This document shows, one piece after another, positions 46,310-57,950 of a DNA stretch of 64,000 nucleotides. Source of the DNA: Hydnum rufescens UP504 (taxonomy: Eukaryota > Basidiomycota > Agaricomycetes > Cantharellales > Hydnaceae); NCBI GenBank assembly GCA_014904985.1, contig MU129104.1, forward strand, positions 46,495 to 110,494, in the 5' to 3' direction. The translations under genes and the position numbers were made by a program. The first letter of the stretch is position 1. The number at the start of each line of letters is the position of its first letter. The notes under the pieces were generated by a model. It was not told the DNA's origin, searched no databases, and was given only the letters and a program-made list of their open reading frames with translations.

Positions 46310-48455
46310 ATCGTCTCTCTGGTGACATTGACCATTGTAGATTGGAGGTTCTGCTATTGGAAAATCGATGAGTTCTGGTCATTGTCAGTCAGAAAGTTCA
46401 AGAAATATACATTGAAACATACGGTTGGAGTAGAGTCCGATGCATTCAGGCGCATCATCTTTCTCATTGAGAAGCTCATTACTTCGAGGGGGGTTGACAT
46501 AACGAGCCTTGTCAGGAGTGCCTTTCATGTGTGGAGACTGCCAGGCCGAACATAGAATTAAATTATCACGACAACCAGTAAGGCGAGGGATCGGGGGATA
46601 TATAGCAAAGTATATAGTAGGACATACTTGACGAACATCGTGACGGAATAGAACACCCCAGCGGCCAGAAGAAGATCAAGGAGTGGGTCTTATTCGACAG
46701 AGACATGGTCATTCTCGAACGAGCAGGAAACCGAAAAACGGGGGACCTACCACGCCGATAGTGAGCACACTAAAATGGAACCCGTCTCTGGCAAACTGCC
46801 CCCATAAAACAATTCAGGACTAAATTTATCATATTAAACATGAAATGGAGTAGCCGGAACGCGCCATGACAAGAACAATACATGAGAGAATACTGGTGAT
46901 CAAACCTGTACTAATGGTGTACAGGGCCATACGGTTGATGATCGAATCAGTCCTGAGCCACGCAACGATACACGCCATCATCAATCAGAGAAATGAACTC
47001 GTCTAGTTGATGAATATGCCATGGCAAACGTTATCAGATACGAACTTGCTGGAATCCGGTCGCCGACGTTCGCAATAAGAGACAAATACGCGTGGCAATC
47101 ACAATATCTGCAACTGCCTGGAAGCCACGATGTACCATATATCAGCGCATGAGCGAAGGTAAGCGAGAGAGTCAGAGACAAGGGTAGACAGATTGGAGGC
47201 ATACGCACTTGAGTGGCGAGCCACGTCATGACGAGCCAGGTACATCCACGCGTTCAAAGTTCAATAATATACTCCTACAGTAGGGGGAAAGTCATAAGCA
47301 AATCAGAAACACAAGTGGACAACTGTGGTCTCGCCACCGGGAGTGCGGGGATGCATACGCTCTTATGGCCATTGCTGCAACACGCGAAAACATCGATTTG
47401 GTATCGGAAGATAATAAGTCACGATTCATTAAGAACTGCGACGATTAGTACGAACGGCGCCGAATCCTAGTGTGCGAGAGGAATAAGAGGGACGAAGGAC
47501 ACAGAGCGATCGTAACTGGGGAAGACTAACCAAACTGAAGCAAACAAAGACTTCCTAGAAAGCCATAGCGCAAAACTCTCAGATTGATCTATTGAGCATC
47601 AAAGCCACGACATACTACGAGGATCCTGAGATAGAGATTGGCGCTCACTGTAAAATCCAGGGGAATTATGAGTATGATGGATCTGCAGGCAGGATATGTG
47701 GCAGGACCTACGAGAATAGACACCATGCGCAAAGAACGTTTGCGCGGTGACTGATGCGCACACCTTGGGAGAAATAGTGCTCAAGTCAAGACAAGGGTAT
47801 CTACCAGAAGACGGACTCTGCTCACCGTGCTGATCCGATATATTGCGAATTCCCTATAAATAGGCAACAATTTCATGATGGACGGGGGTAAGTGGGGAAG
47901 AGAGCGGACGACAGTCGCGATAGACCCGATACTCACCAGGTCGCGCGGGCCAGAGCCAATGGATTATAATCATTTTTTGATGAACCACCAATATAAAGAC
48001 TGGGTAACGCAGGCACTGTATAACGGGACGTTTCCGGACACGATAAGCCTTCACCGTAGTTCCTAGCAGCAGTCGATAAAAAACACAGAAAAGGGATACC
48101 GACAGTTGGAAGCCTTCCAGGGCCCTTTACAGTGCAAGATGAGGAAGATGTCTCGGTGCTGGAAAGACAAGTGCGTGCGATACTCACCACAAAAATCCCA
48201 CCTGAAGAAGGACAGATACCGGTCGAAGAGTGTACAGTGCGAGGGAATAGGGAGAGACGTACCACCATTTTCAATGGTCTTCCGTCATTTGGGAAGGCAT
48301 GATAATAGCTAGAGATCTGGATAGTGAGGACACCAAAGCATCTGATGGACACGGGTGATCAGTGCTGTCGTGGGCGTCTTCAAGGGTAAAGGAGACTGAC
48401 ACAGCGGTGAGGAGGCTACCAAAGACGTTGAGTAGGGCGCCCTCATTATCTCCAT
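46310..48455 (-). pseudogene. DUF6534-type gene copy D3, probably defective
   Basis: Very close to D1. The ATG at 48455 is present, but one A is missing in the fourth to fifth codons (ATGAGGG versus ATGAAGGG), shifting the first exon, and an exon equivalent to LYWWFVKNYHNP has an extra A (ATCAAAAAATG, about 47968-47980) that creates a stop. Both are homopolymer changes, so assembly error cannot be excluded. Other exons (KVCASVTAQTFF, WLATQ, RRRRTGFQ region) are readable. Confidence 0.55.
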
Positions 48456-48730
48456 AATAAACGAAAGAGGAAGAAGGGTGGATGGGGGGAAGAAATGGAT
48501 GGCTCCAATGAGCTAAAAGAGAAGCCGAATTCATTAGAACCGATCGCTAAACATGTGGGAGATCCGATGATATCTCTTCGACTCACATGCTTGAGGTTGA
48601 GCACGGCATAACAGACTGCATGCATTCCCCCCAATATCCTGACATCGTCCAGTGTAGAATCGAGCATTAGTGACCAAAACCCAGCGGTAGGGCAATCGAC
48701 GGGGCAGTTACCGATGGGTTTTCCCTCTAT
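48456..48730. promoter_or_regulatory. D3 upstream region with orphaned M-type promoter block
   Basis: Matches the D1/M1 and D2/M3 intergenic regions up to GGCAGTTACCGATGGG and TTTTCCCTCTATGGG, then similarity to M genes stops abruptly at about 48730. The Mug135-like partner has apparently been deleted or replaced. Confidence 0.55.
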
Positions 48731-48979
48731 GGGTTGTCGTCACCGTCGTCATATTCTTTACGTTGACTCCTGCTCCTCCCCAGGGCACGTATCGACTCTC
48801 GAAGATTAAGCCGTTTCTTCGGATGGCAATTCGACATAGTTTCGTGCACGCTGGAGAAGCCAAGCGGGAGACCATCACGGCGAGCGATGGGCCACAGGAC
48901 GGATTTCTGTACCCGCACCCTCTCGAAGTGAATAGGCCCTCATCTTCAAGCGAATCGGTGGTACAAGGGCGCATCGTCC
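48731..48979. other. unique insert next to D3
   Basis: Sequence not matched elsewhere in the window. An open plus-strand frame from 48763 runs through this block into the DUF6534 fragment (to 49107) but shows no known family. Confidence 0.35.
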
Positions 48980-49290
48980 TGAGATTTTGTGGCCATCGTT
49001 CTCCAAACAAGTTCGACCGGGGTGTGGATGTTACTCTTATGACGGAAGGGGTAACAGCACGTGAAGGAGGCGAATCGGTCATGTCATTGCGTACCATCTC
49101 CTGGTGACATCGGAAGTTCTATTCGTAGAAAAACGGACTCACTGCCAGTTGGTGCCGCCTGGCATCACGAAGGTCGAGAAATATAGATTGAAACACCGCT
49201 GGATTCAGCCGCACCCTCTTTTTTCATTGAGAAATTCATTAATTTGGGGGGGGGGGTAGCGCGGCAAGCCTCGGCAGGACTATCCTGCGC
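48980..49290 (-). pseudogene. 3' fragment of a DUF6534-type gene
   Basis: Aligns with the 3' part of D1-D3 (for example GGCCATCGTTCTCCAAACAA corresponds to GGTCATCGTTCTCCAAACAA in D1, and TTTTTTCATTGAGAAATTCA to the D1 tail exon region). Only about 300 bp remain, so it is a gene relic at the point where the array changes orientation. Confidence 0.55.
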
Positions 49291-49632
49291 GCGTGTAGAG
49301 TGCAGGGCCTCCGGGCCTCATCGTGGGGGCCGTACTTGAAAGTAAATGAGGAGAGCTGTTGGCTCCGACACGTGCGCGGAACCGTCTCCCATGTAAACAG
49401 AAGAGTTTGGGACTGAAGTTTACATCGCGTCCTTAATTCTCTCGTCATAACGTGGGGAATGATCAAGCCGCCCAGACCACTCCCAGACCCCAAGTTCAAG
49501 CAATACAGATCTCCTATACAGTACTGACACTTCATTTCGCTTGGTTCTATGTAATTGAGCCGATGTGTAGCACATCTGAGGCCTCCATTTTCTTCCCCAA
49601 GCCTCCCCCCCCAGCCCTCCATCCTAGAGATA

Positions 49633-51810
49633 ATGAGTGTCACCCCAGTCAACAGAGTCGCTAGCTCGTTCATTGGTAACCTCCTCAACGCTTTGTCAAT
49701 CTCCTCCAACCTTAAGGATGGCCAGGACGGTGCTGACCTAGCGTACTCAGATGCTTTGGTGTCCTCACTATCCAGACCTCTAGCTATTATCGTGCCTTCC
49801 CTAATGACGGAAGGCCGATGAAACTAGTGGTGCGCCTCTTCCATATTCCCTTCAAATATACCTTCATTAGTCAATATCTGTTCCTTCTCAGGTGGGCTTT
49901 TTATGGTGAGCATCGCACGTAAGTAGCTTCCAAGGGATATTCCTCACCTTCCATTGTAAAGGATTTTGGAAGCTTTTCAAATGTTGGTATCTCATTTTCT
50001 GTGCTCTTCAACTGTGACTAGGACTTACTGCAGAGGCCTACTGTTGTCCGACAACATGAATGTTATATAGTTCATGCAGTACCCAATCTTTATATTGGTG
50101 GGTTGTCACAAACTACCATAATCCTTTGGCTTTGAACCGACCGACGTGGTGCGTATGTGGCCCATCGCAGCCGTTCACCGTTCCTTTCCCTACCCCACTG
50201 TACCCATGAAACCATTGGATACTTATAGGGAATTTTCAATATTTCATATGGGCGCGGTGAGTACTGAGTCGGTTCTTGTTGTGCATCCCCTTATCTTGGT
50301 TTTGGCACGATCTACTTCAAGGTCTGTGCATCAGTCACCGTACAGACATTCTTTGTCTATCGTGTCTATTCTCGTAGGCCTTGTCGTCTATCAACCCTGG
50401 AGAAGCATCGTATTCTAATTCCCCTTGATTTCCATAGTGAGCGCCAATCCCTATTTGGGCGCACTTGTGGTATGTTATGGCCCTGATGCCATAATAGATC
50501 AGTCTGAAACTCATGAGCTATGATTTTCTAGCAAGTTCTTGTGTTGCTTCAATTTGGTTAGTCTTGCCTGGTTACCATCGCTCCGTGATCTCCTTCCTCT
50601 GTCTTATTCCTCCTGTGCGGTAGGATTCGGCATTGGTTAGTACTCATCTTCGCACGTGCTAGTGGCCTGCAACTTATTTTATTCCAATCAAATTGGTTTC
50701 TGGCGTGCCACAGCGGCCGGTGCCAAGTTGTATGCATCCTTGTATTTTCTTCAGCGAGGCAACAGCTAACAACTTCCTGGTCTGATGTGGATGTATCTCA
50801 TTGTTGAAGGAACATGACGCGAGATATTGAAGTGATGCACAGGAGGAACATGTGGGTCGCCATTTCATGGATGACTATTCAAGTGCGTATTGGCCATAAT
50901 CTGTCTGCCCTTGTTTCCAACCCACCCCACCTTGTCTTCGCTAATACGTGGCACATGGTGTCGTTATGTGGCCTTCAGGCAGTCGTAGATATTCTGATTG
51001 CGACATGGCTGTGTCTCGTGTTGCGACATCGGCGGACTGGGTTCCAGAAGTGCGTATCCTGATACTTTTGCGATGTCATATTCGTGTGCTAAATGAGTCC
51101 CTTTGTTTGATCAATAATCTCACGCGTCGTTCCGTGGCCCAGGACTGATTCGGTAATCAACCGTATGATAATGTACAGCATTAGTACAGGTTTGGTGACC
51201 AGTGTCCTCTCGTGTATCCTGCTTGGGATGGTGCATTTCGGCGATTTCATTCACTGTGATAATGCTGACCCTGAAGTCACTGTGGGGACAGGTTGTCAAA
51301 TACGGGCTCAACGTTAGTATTATTATCGGCATGGTGGGTTACTCTATTTTTCAGTCTTCTGCTCGTTTGAGAATGAGGATAATTCTATATATCAGTCTAA
51401 CTCCTTGATACCACTCTAGCCACTGGGCGGGTTCTATTCCATTACCATACTCGCCAAGCATGTCCCTCCTATATGTCTCGTTATGCGTTCGATGCTAAAT
51501 TATTTTATTTTATTTTCGGCTTTCAGTCTACACATGCGAAAGAGACTCCGGGCGAGGCTTGATACACCGAGCCTCTTTGAACTAGTCGGCTCCTTGGTCA
51601 AAAAGACAGTGCGCGGAATGTGGGGGATCCTGAAGGCGTACGTCTCAATCTATGCACCTTGACGTTTGTGATGTCAAAAGGGATGAGGTGATGCTAATTG
51701 ACACTGATCGGAACTGGTCCATTTTCTAGGAAGAGAGACTCCAGGCGGCGAGGATAAATATTGTCACCGAGGTGGTACGCGATGACGCGGACATAAAACC
51801 GAAGGTTCGT
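49633..51810 (+). CDS. DUF6534-type membrane protein, copy D4
   Basis: The start ATG at 49633 gives MSVTPVNRVASSFIGNLLNA; a 55-nt intron (GTCAAT..CTCAG) joins it to CFGVLTIQTSSYYRAFPNDG and RPMKLV. Later exons: VGFLW, SLYWWVVTNYHNPLALNRPT, KVCASVTVQTFFVYRVYS, LSANPYLGALV, AVVDILIATWLCLVLRHRRT ending GFQK, TDSVINRMIMYSISTGLVTS, YSITILAKHV, and a tail with INIVTEVVRDDADIKP. Same exon plan as D0 and D1. The exon before SLYWW has one extra base relative to D1 (as in D5 and D6) and a possible in-frame stop, so intactness is uncertain. Conserved GGATCTCCTATA upstream. The stop was not fixed. Confidence 0.55.
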
Positions 51811-54149
51811 ATTGGATGTCACCTAGCTTTGTCATGCTGTTTAATGATCCGCATTCTATCGCGCTTAGCCTTATCAGAATAGTGATACCAAGGTTTGGTG
51901 TACTAAGGGAGGATCTGAAAGGAACCTCGATGACTAACGCAGTGTTGAGGTCCGGGTTTGGACGTATCCATTATTAGCTGGGAGCCGCCATCATATTATA
52001 CAGTAGAGACGATCTCTCCCATTTACATTATTTCATCATGAGAAGATCCGGCGGGACTACTAGGACACCCGCCCGATCGATCTTCCTTGATTCTCGAAAT
52101 CGTCTCGCCCGATTTCTCTATGACGAAATATGTTATCTCTTTCAAGTACCACCCGATGGACAGTGGATAAGTACTCCGCAATTTGGTGAGCACTGCCACT
52201 GACGATGACGCGTACGGAACTCAGCGAGTCTCTTCAAAAGCTTGCTCGACGGCACAAGTCGACTTAGTTCTGACTTGCGGCTTGAACGTCCGAAAGTCAC
52301 CTAGACTTGGGTTCAAGTCCATTGAGTCGTCGCAACACTAAGTCCAACTACCCACTCACAACATGAATACTTGTATATTGATTGCAGACAGATCTCGAGA
52401 AACAACGTATTTCTCTACCACACACCCTGCCCTCATTTCCGGAGCGGTTGGACAACTGGTTGCAAAATCCACCTCTGCGTGAAGTCGCCGCTGTCTTTTC
52501 AAGAATGACTTGTTGAGTAGATCCTCAGCGAAGCGAACGCGAGTAAATCCATACGGCACACCTGGATGCCGGCAGTTTCAATACCCCAGATCGCCTCACC
52601 AGAAGCGCTCAATATTTCAATATTTATTAAGGAAACCAATGATTGGTTCCTCTGGTTCAAGAGACAAGAAATGGAAAGCAAACCATACGCAATTCCGCCG
52701 GGTCGGGAGGATTAGTATTAAATTTCCAGAGATGAGAGGACTCCTGTTTACCTCAATGAGGAAGCCTTGAGACGGAAGAGCTTGAATATCTGCGGAATCT
52801 GCGAGAACTTTTGTGCTAGGGCTATCCGGTGAGATCGACCACTGCAATGAAATGACACATGCGCAAGATACGCTGGATCGGCAGCGGATTACAGAGCACT
52901 ATTCACGTGCTGCCCCGTATCATTCGCGTCAAGGGGAACCATGGTCAAGTTCACGCTGAGGCCATCGAATTGAACCGTAAGCCGTCAGCTGAGAACCCTC
53001 TGTTGACGATGAAGTTAGTGCTCACTATGGTTTCTGTAAGATGTAATGTAAAATGAGTGAGTACGGGAGTGATTTACGTAAATGGGGTGCTAGCGCTGAG
53101 ACAACAATCAAAAACATCTGAAGGCTCAATTTGGTCCTGGGTAGAGATTGAGACATTGAGGGCGGAGTCACTCTCACATCTGGTGCTTCTCTATATATTC
53201 AAGAAGTAGCCACAGATCCGCACCTGTGTGATGCATATTTGATTCAAACTTACCCTGTGGATGGCTATTCTTCTCAGTAGCTTCTTAGCCAAGATGTAAA
53301 TTTGAGTTCTTGAGAGAAGCCAGTGTTGTCGGAACGAGTTGACTCGGATATCACTCGCCGTTAAGGCTCACGGAGGTGAATTTTGCACCCGGTGTTTGGC
53401 AGTCGTTCCCGAACTGGGGTTCAGGGTGTCACTTCTCTGCAATCAATGGAATATCAGTGTTGCAAATGACGATGATGTTGTTTGACTGTTTTACTATACT
53501 AAGGAATGTGATCCACTAACGAATTGGCATTTGATGACGCGAGTACTTGGTCACTAACATCGGGATCGAGCACAAGGGAGATTACTACAAACGGCCAGAA
53601 CTTCGGGTCGCACCAACTGCCACCGCGCCCACCAGTCGAGTGACAGTGCCATTCCAGGGAGGCGACCTGAAGGCTACGAGCATCTACGGTCCAAGGGATT
53701 CTCGGGTACCCGCAACATTGTACTAGACATCCTCGATGACCATGGCCACATATGACGTGGCCTGGACTAGATCGCTGTGCACACCCTGTTTCTCTAGACC
53801 CAGTGGAACCATTCCACAATAGATTCATTCGAAAAAGAGTAGCTGCCGGTAGCGAAGGGTTTATCAGAACGGCAGTGTTTAGTTTTACGGGCCACCCGCT
53901 ATGCCACTTCCTTTTAGCGAAGCGTCGTCGTTTACGGCATTTGCCAGAATATACACGTGGCCCTCAACCCTCGTTGCTTGGTTCGAGTTTGGTTTATCCC
54001 CGAAGGGAACCCAAATTTATCAAGCTTGATTTCGGCATATGGTCATTTCAACACTCAGAGCTCGATTTTGCTTCGCTCGGTGCCTTCGGGGTGCGAGCCA
54101 TAACTGTCGTCACTGTCAATGCGGCCCGCGTTGCCGAGGGGGACTCATC
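51811..54149. other. spacer between D4 and D5, no confident gene
   Basis: About 52380-52530 reads, after an acceptor, SLPHTLPSFPERLDNWLQNP, which looks like an exon remnant, but stops follow and no family is recognised. A 190-codon plus-strand frame at 53752-54324 overlaps long frames on the other strand and I do not trust it. A 74-bp inverted-repeat element lies at 52266-52339. Confidence 0.4.
52266..52339. repeat. short inverted-repeat relative of the 40.7-kb element
   Basis: Contains TGACTTGCGGCTTGAACG and ends GAGTCGTCGCAACACT, echoing both ends of the 40741-41157 element. The flanks GACTTAGT and ACTAAGTC are inverted. No coding capacity. Confidence 0.5.
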
Positions 54150-54480
54150 GAGTGTCCACCCCGATGAGAGAAGGGCCCACCGAGAGTCCTTATATGCAGA
54201 GTGCTCGTCAGCTCCCGCGTCCATGACTGTCGTTAGCACCGAGAAACACCAATCCCCGATTCTAAGTCCGCTGCATGGAATGTTGCCCAACTCGTTCAAA
54301 TTCAAGAATAGAATTTCATACTGACAGCCGCAAGCCTTCGCCGCGGTTTGATCCACAGAGTAATGGACGAGGACGGGGGAAATGGGTGTATCCACACTAC
54401 CTGGTCCTTGAATACATCACCTGCCCTCAGCCGGCGACCGTTCAACTAGTGAACGTGGATCGATTATGTAAGCGCCCAAC
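54150..54480 (+). repeat. diverged duplicate block, copy 1
   Basis: Alignable in reverse orientation with 58550-58880: CCTTATATGCAGAGTG, GTCAGCTCCCGCG and GAAATGGG recur, with substitutions and small gaps. The other blocks upstream of D5 and D6 are duplicated in direct orientation, so this piece was inverted separately. No stable coding frame is shared. Confidence 0.5.
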
Positions 54481-54921
54481 GACGAGAGACTCGAGCGGAG
54501 TGAGGGCAGGCTAAAGCAGGACACATTAATAACATTTGGTACACTAGCCATTTTATGGCTTACAGGATAGGAGAAGAAAAACAAATGGAACAGAGGAGAA
54601 AGAAAAGGTACAAAACAACGAAGTGAAATAGGAGCAAGCAAACAGGCGCAGGGAGCCCGTCGTGGATTAAGGAGACGTCTGCGAACGGTCTTCCAAAGAT
54701 CATAGGCGCGCTTGCATCCGTCCGTAAAGGGGTCGCTACCCAAACCGTTAGTCCTGTCCATCAAATCCGAATTCCACCATCAACTTCTTACCATCCTCTG
54801 CCGATGGGTACTGGAGATGCACCTTGCTTTTATGAGGGTCACATGTGATGAAACTCAATGGCACAATTGACGTTCACACAATGAAGTTTGAATACCAGGT
54901 TACGACGTTCCAGTCTCAGGT

Positions 54922-55109
54922 TGTGTGATAAAAGAACCTCGGTGCAGGGTACGATTGCGGAGGTACAAACCAGTGGGGTATGTACATGGGTACCTACGTT
55001 ATATATAGTAAAAAAGGGGGCGGCCATAGGATAGGCCGGACAAGCGGAGAGGGGCCGCAGACGAGTGGCACGTGACGTACGCCGTAGCCAATAACCGCCC
55101 ATTTCAACA
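54922..55109 (-). mobile_element. solo-LTR-like element, copy 2
   Basis: 188 bp, nearly identical to 39832-40018. The plus strand begins TGTGTG and ends TTCAACA (TG..CA ends), with TATATATAG inside. It is flanked by TCAGGT at 54916-54921 and TCAGGT at 55110-55115, a direct repeat that fits a target-site duplication (6 bp, or 5 bp if the element starts one base earlier). No internal domain nearby. Confidence 0.75.
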
Positions 55110-55115
55110 TCAGGT

Positions 55116-55810
55116 AGAGTCGCAAGTCGTTCATAGCTGTGTGGAAATAGGCACAAGGGGGTCGCATTCTAATAGAATTGCAAGGTATCCTCTGATCCGT
55201 GGAAGATTGCAGTTGAGTGGGCAGAAAGGGGGATTGCATCTGATATCCGCTGCCGACCTCGGCTATTTGTATGTATCGCTCATGGTGGCCGAGGAGCCGG
55301 GGGACAAAGACAGGCGCCAAAGATGTTACATTTATTTAATCTACTTGAAACGCCAAGTTGCTTCCGCATCTCGGCCTCCTGTAACGCATGTTGGTGAGGT
55401 ATCTGTTGTCCAAGAAATCCGATATACGATCTTTTTGTCCTCCCCGTGCTCATTGTGGAGGCTGTACCCGGAGGTAAATGATGAAGGTTCTCCTGCGGAT
55501 TACGCGGAATGCACGGTTCTGCACAGTGCACAGCCATGAAGATGCATCCTTCTAAGCCGAAGAGCCGGGATTGCCCTGCATATTCCGTCGTTAATTCTGG
55601 TCTCTTCCGTCAATGACAGAGGATGTGAAGGCGACGTGGGGAGTGATCAAACCGCGCAGGTGCGAAGGCCAACCAAACGAGTTGGAGGATCCTCGGATCT
55701 CTTATAGTCTCTCTTCATTTAGCTCGGTTCTAATCAGGGGCTGATATATAGCCTATCTGAGCTCCCATTTCCCTCTCCCATCCGCACCTTGTTTTCCCCT
55801 CGTGGAGATA
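55116..55810. promoter_or_regulatory. duplicated upstream region of D5
   Basis: Several blocks align in direct orientation with 59000-59764 upstream of D6 and partly with 49300-49632 upstream of D4: TCTGATATCCGCT, AGAAATCCGATATACG, and a promoter-proximal CGGATCTCTTATAG with TCATTTAGCTCGGTTC. No M-type gene is found here on either strand. Confidence 0.5.
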
Positions 55811-57950
55811 ATGACCGTCGATCTCCATATCGTTCGTGGCTTGTTCTCCGGTAGCCTCCTCAGCACTTTGTCAATCTCCTCCAACCTTAAGGATGGCCAA
55901 GACAGTGCTGACCCAGTGTGCTCGTCAGATTATTTGGTGTCCTTACTATCCAGACCTCTAGCTATTATCGTGCCTTCCCTAATGACGGAAGGGCGGTGAA
56001 ACTGGTGGTATGTCTCTATACTCCCTTGAAATGCCCCTTCATTGTTCATTATATGTCTCTTATCAGGTGGGTTTTTTATGGTGAGCATCGCACACACATC
56101 TCTGCGGAGACATTCCTCATCTTCCATTGTAAAGTGTTGTGGAAGCTTTTCAACTGTTGGTATCCCCTCTCCTGTGTTGTGGCTAGGATTGATTGCACAG
56201 GCTTACGGTTGTCTGACAACATGTTAATTATACAGTGTGTGCAGTACCCAGTCTTTGTATCGGTGGGTTATCACAAACTACTATAACCCTGCGGCTCTGA
56301 AGCACGCGACGTGGTGCGTATAGGGTCCATCCCGGTTGGTCACCGCTCCTTTCCTACCGACCCCCTAATCATCCCATATTTATAGGGAATTTACAATATT
56401 TCAAATCAGTGCGGTGAGTATTGAATCCGTTCCTGCTGTGCATACCCTCATCTCGATGCCATCTGCTTCAAGGTCTGCGCATCAGTCACTGTGCAGACAT
56501 TCTTTGCCCATCGTGTCTATTCTCGTAGGCCATTCCATGTATTAACCCTAGAAGTATCGCATTCATAATTCCTCTTGATCTCCATAGTGAGCGCCAATCT
56601 CCATCTAGGCGTGCTCGTGGTATGTTGTGGCTCTGATTTCATAATCGTTCAGTCTGAAAGTCATGCGCTATGAGTTTGCAGGAAGTCCTTGTATTAGTTC
56701 AGTTCGGTTGGTCTTTTCCCGTTAGCATCGCTACACGATGTACTTCCTGTTTTATTCCCCCGCACGGCAGGATTCGGTGTTGGTTAGTCCTCATCTTTGT
56801 GCATCTCGATGGACTGCGACTTATTGTATTCCAATCAAATTGATGTTTTGGTGCGCCGCAGCAACCGGTGTCATAGTGTATGCTTTGTTGCATTTTCTTC
56901 AACGAGGCCACAACTAACAAATTTCTGGCCTGGATCTCTCGCTGCCGTAGGAACAAGGTACTAAATATTGGGGTGGTGCTCAGTGGGTATGGGTGGGTCA
57001 CCGTGTCGTGGCTCGTTATTCAAGTGCGTCTTGGCCGTAATCTATCTGCCCTTGTTTCTAACCAACTCTCCCTTGCCTTTGCTGACACATGCACATGGTG
57101 TGATTGTGTGGCCTTCAGGCAACCGCAGATATTGTGATTGCGACATGTATGTGTCTGGTATTGCAACGTCAGCGCACCGGGTTCCAGAAGTGCGTACACT
57201 GATAACCTCAGCGATCCCATATTCTTGTACTAAATGAGCCCCTTTGTCTGATTAATGATCTCATGTCATTCCGTGGCACAGGACTAATTCGATGATCGAC
57301 CGTATGATATTGTACACCATCAGTACGGGCTTGATCACCAGTGTTCTCTCATGCATCATTCTTGGGATGGTGCATTTTGGCGATTTCCTTTCATTTTTTA
57401 CTGGTGCTGAACTAATTATGAGGACAGTTTTTGAAATACGGGCTCAATGTTAGTGTACTTATCATCAGCCTGGTAGGTTACGCCATTTTTCAGTCTCTGG
57501 CTCGTTCGAGAGTGAGGAGATTTCTATAAAAGACTAACTCCTTAACCCTATTCTAGCCACTGAGCGGGCTGTACTCTGTCACCATGCTCGCCAAGTACGT
57601 CCCTATGGTATCTCTTGTTATACGTCCGATGCTGAAGAATTTTATTTTATTTTTGCTCTTGAAGTCTCCACACGAGAAAAACACTCCAGGCGAGGCTCAA
57701 TACACCAGGTCACTTTGAACTGATCAGCTCCTCGATGTAAATGAGAATACGGCGGAAGGCCGGGAATTGTGGAAATGTACGTCTCAATCCATACATCTTG
57801 ACCTTTATGACGTCGGAGAGATGAGGTGATGCTAACTGGCACCGATCGAAACTTGTCTGTTTTTCTAGGAAGAGAGTCTGTACCAGCGTACAAGGATAAA
57901 CAGCGCTACGGAGGTGGGATCTTATGATGTGGACATGAATACCGATGGTT
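55811..57950 (+). pseudogene. DUF6534-type gene copy D5
   Basis: The start ATG at 55811 gives MTVDLHIVRGLFSGSLLSTL; intron GTCAAT..GTCAG; then LFGVLTIQTSSYYRAFPNDG and RAVKLV; VGFLW; SLYRWVITNYYNPAALKHAT; ATADIVIATCMCLVLQRQRT with GFQK; and a 3' exon region aligned with D4 to about 57950. In the frame needed for SLYRW an in-frame TAA precedes (ACATGTTAATTATAC, about 56220-56234), so it is probably a pseudogene unless a different acceptor is used. Confidence 0.5.

Noticed and set aside
48763..49107. 114-codon open frame next to D3
   Set aside because: Half of it is antisense to a DUF6534 3' relic; chance open frame is more likely.
53752..54324. 190-codon plus-strand open frame
   Set aside because: It overlaps comparably long frames on the opposite strand, has no family features, and its last part is a duplicated block whose second copy (58550-58880) does not keep the frame.
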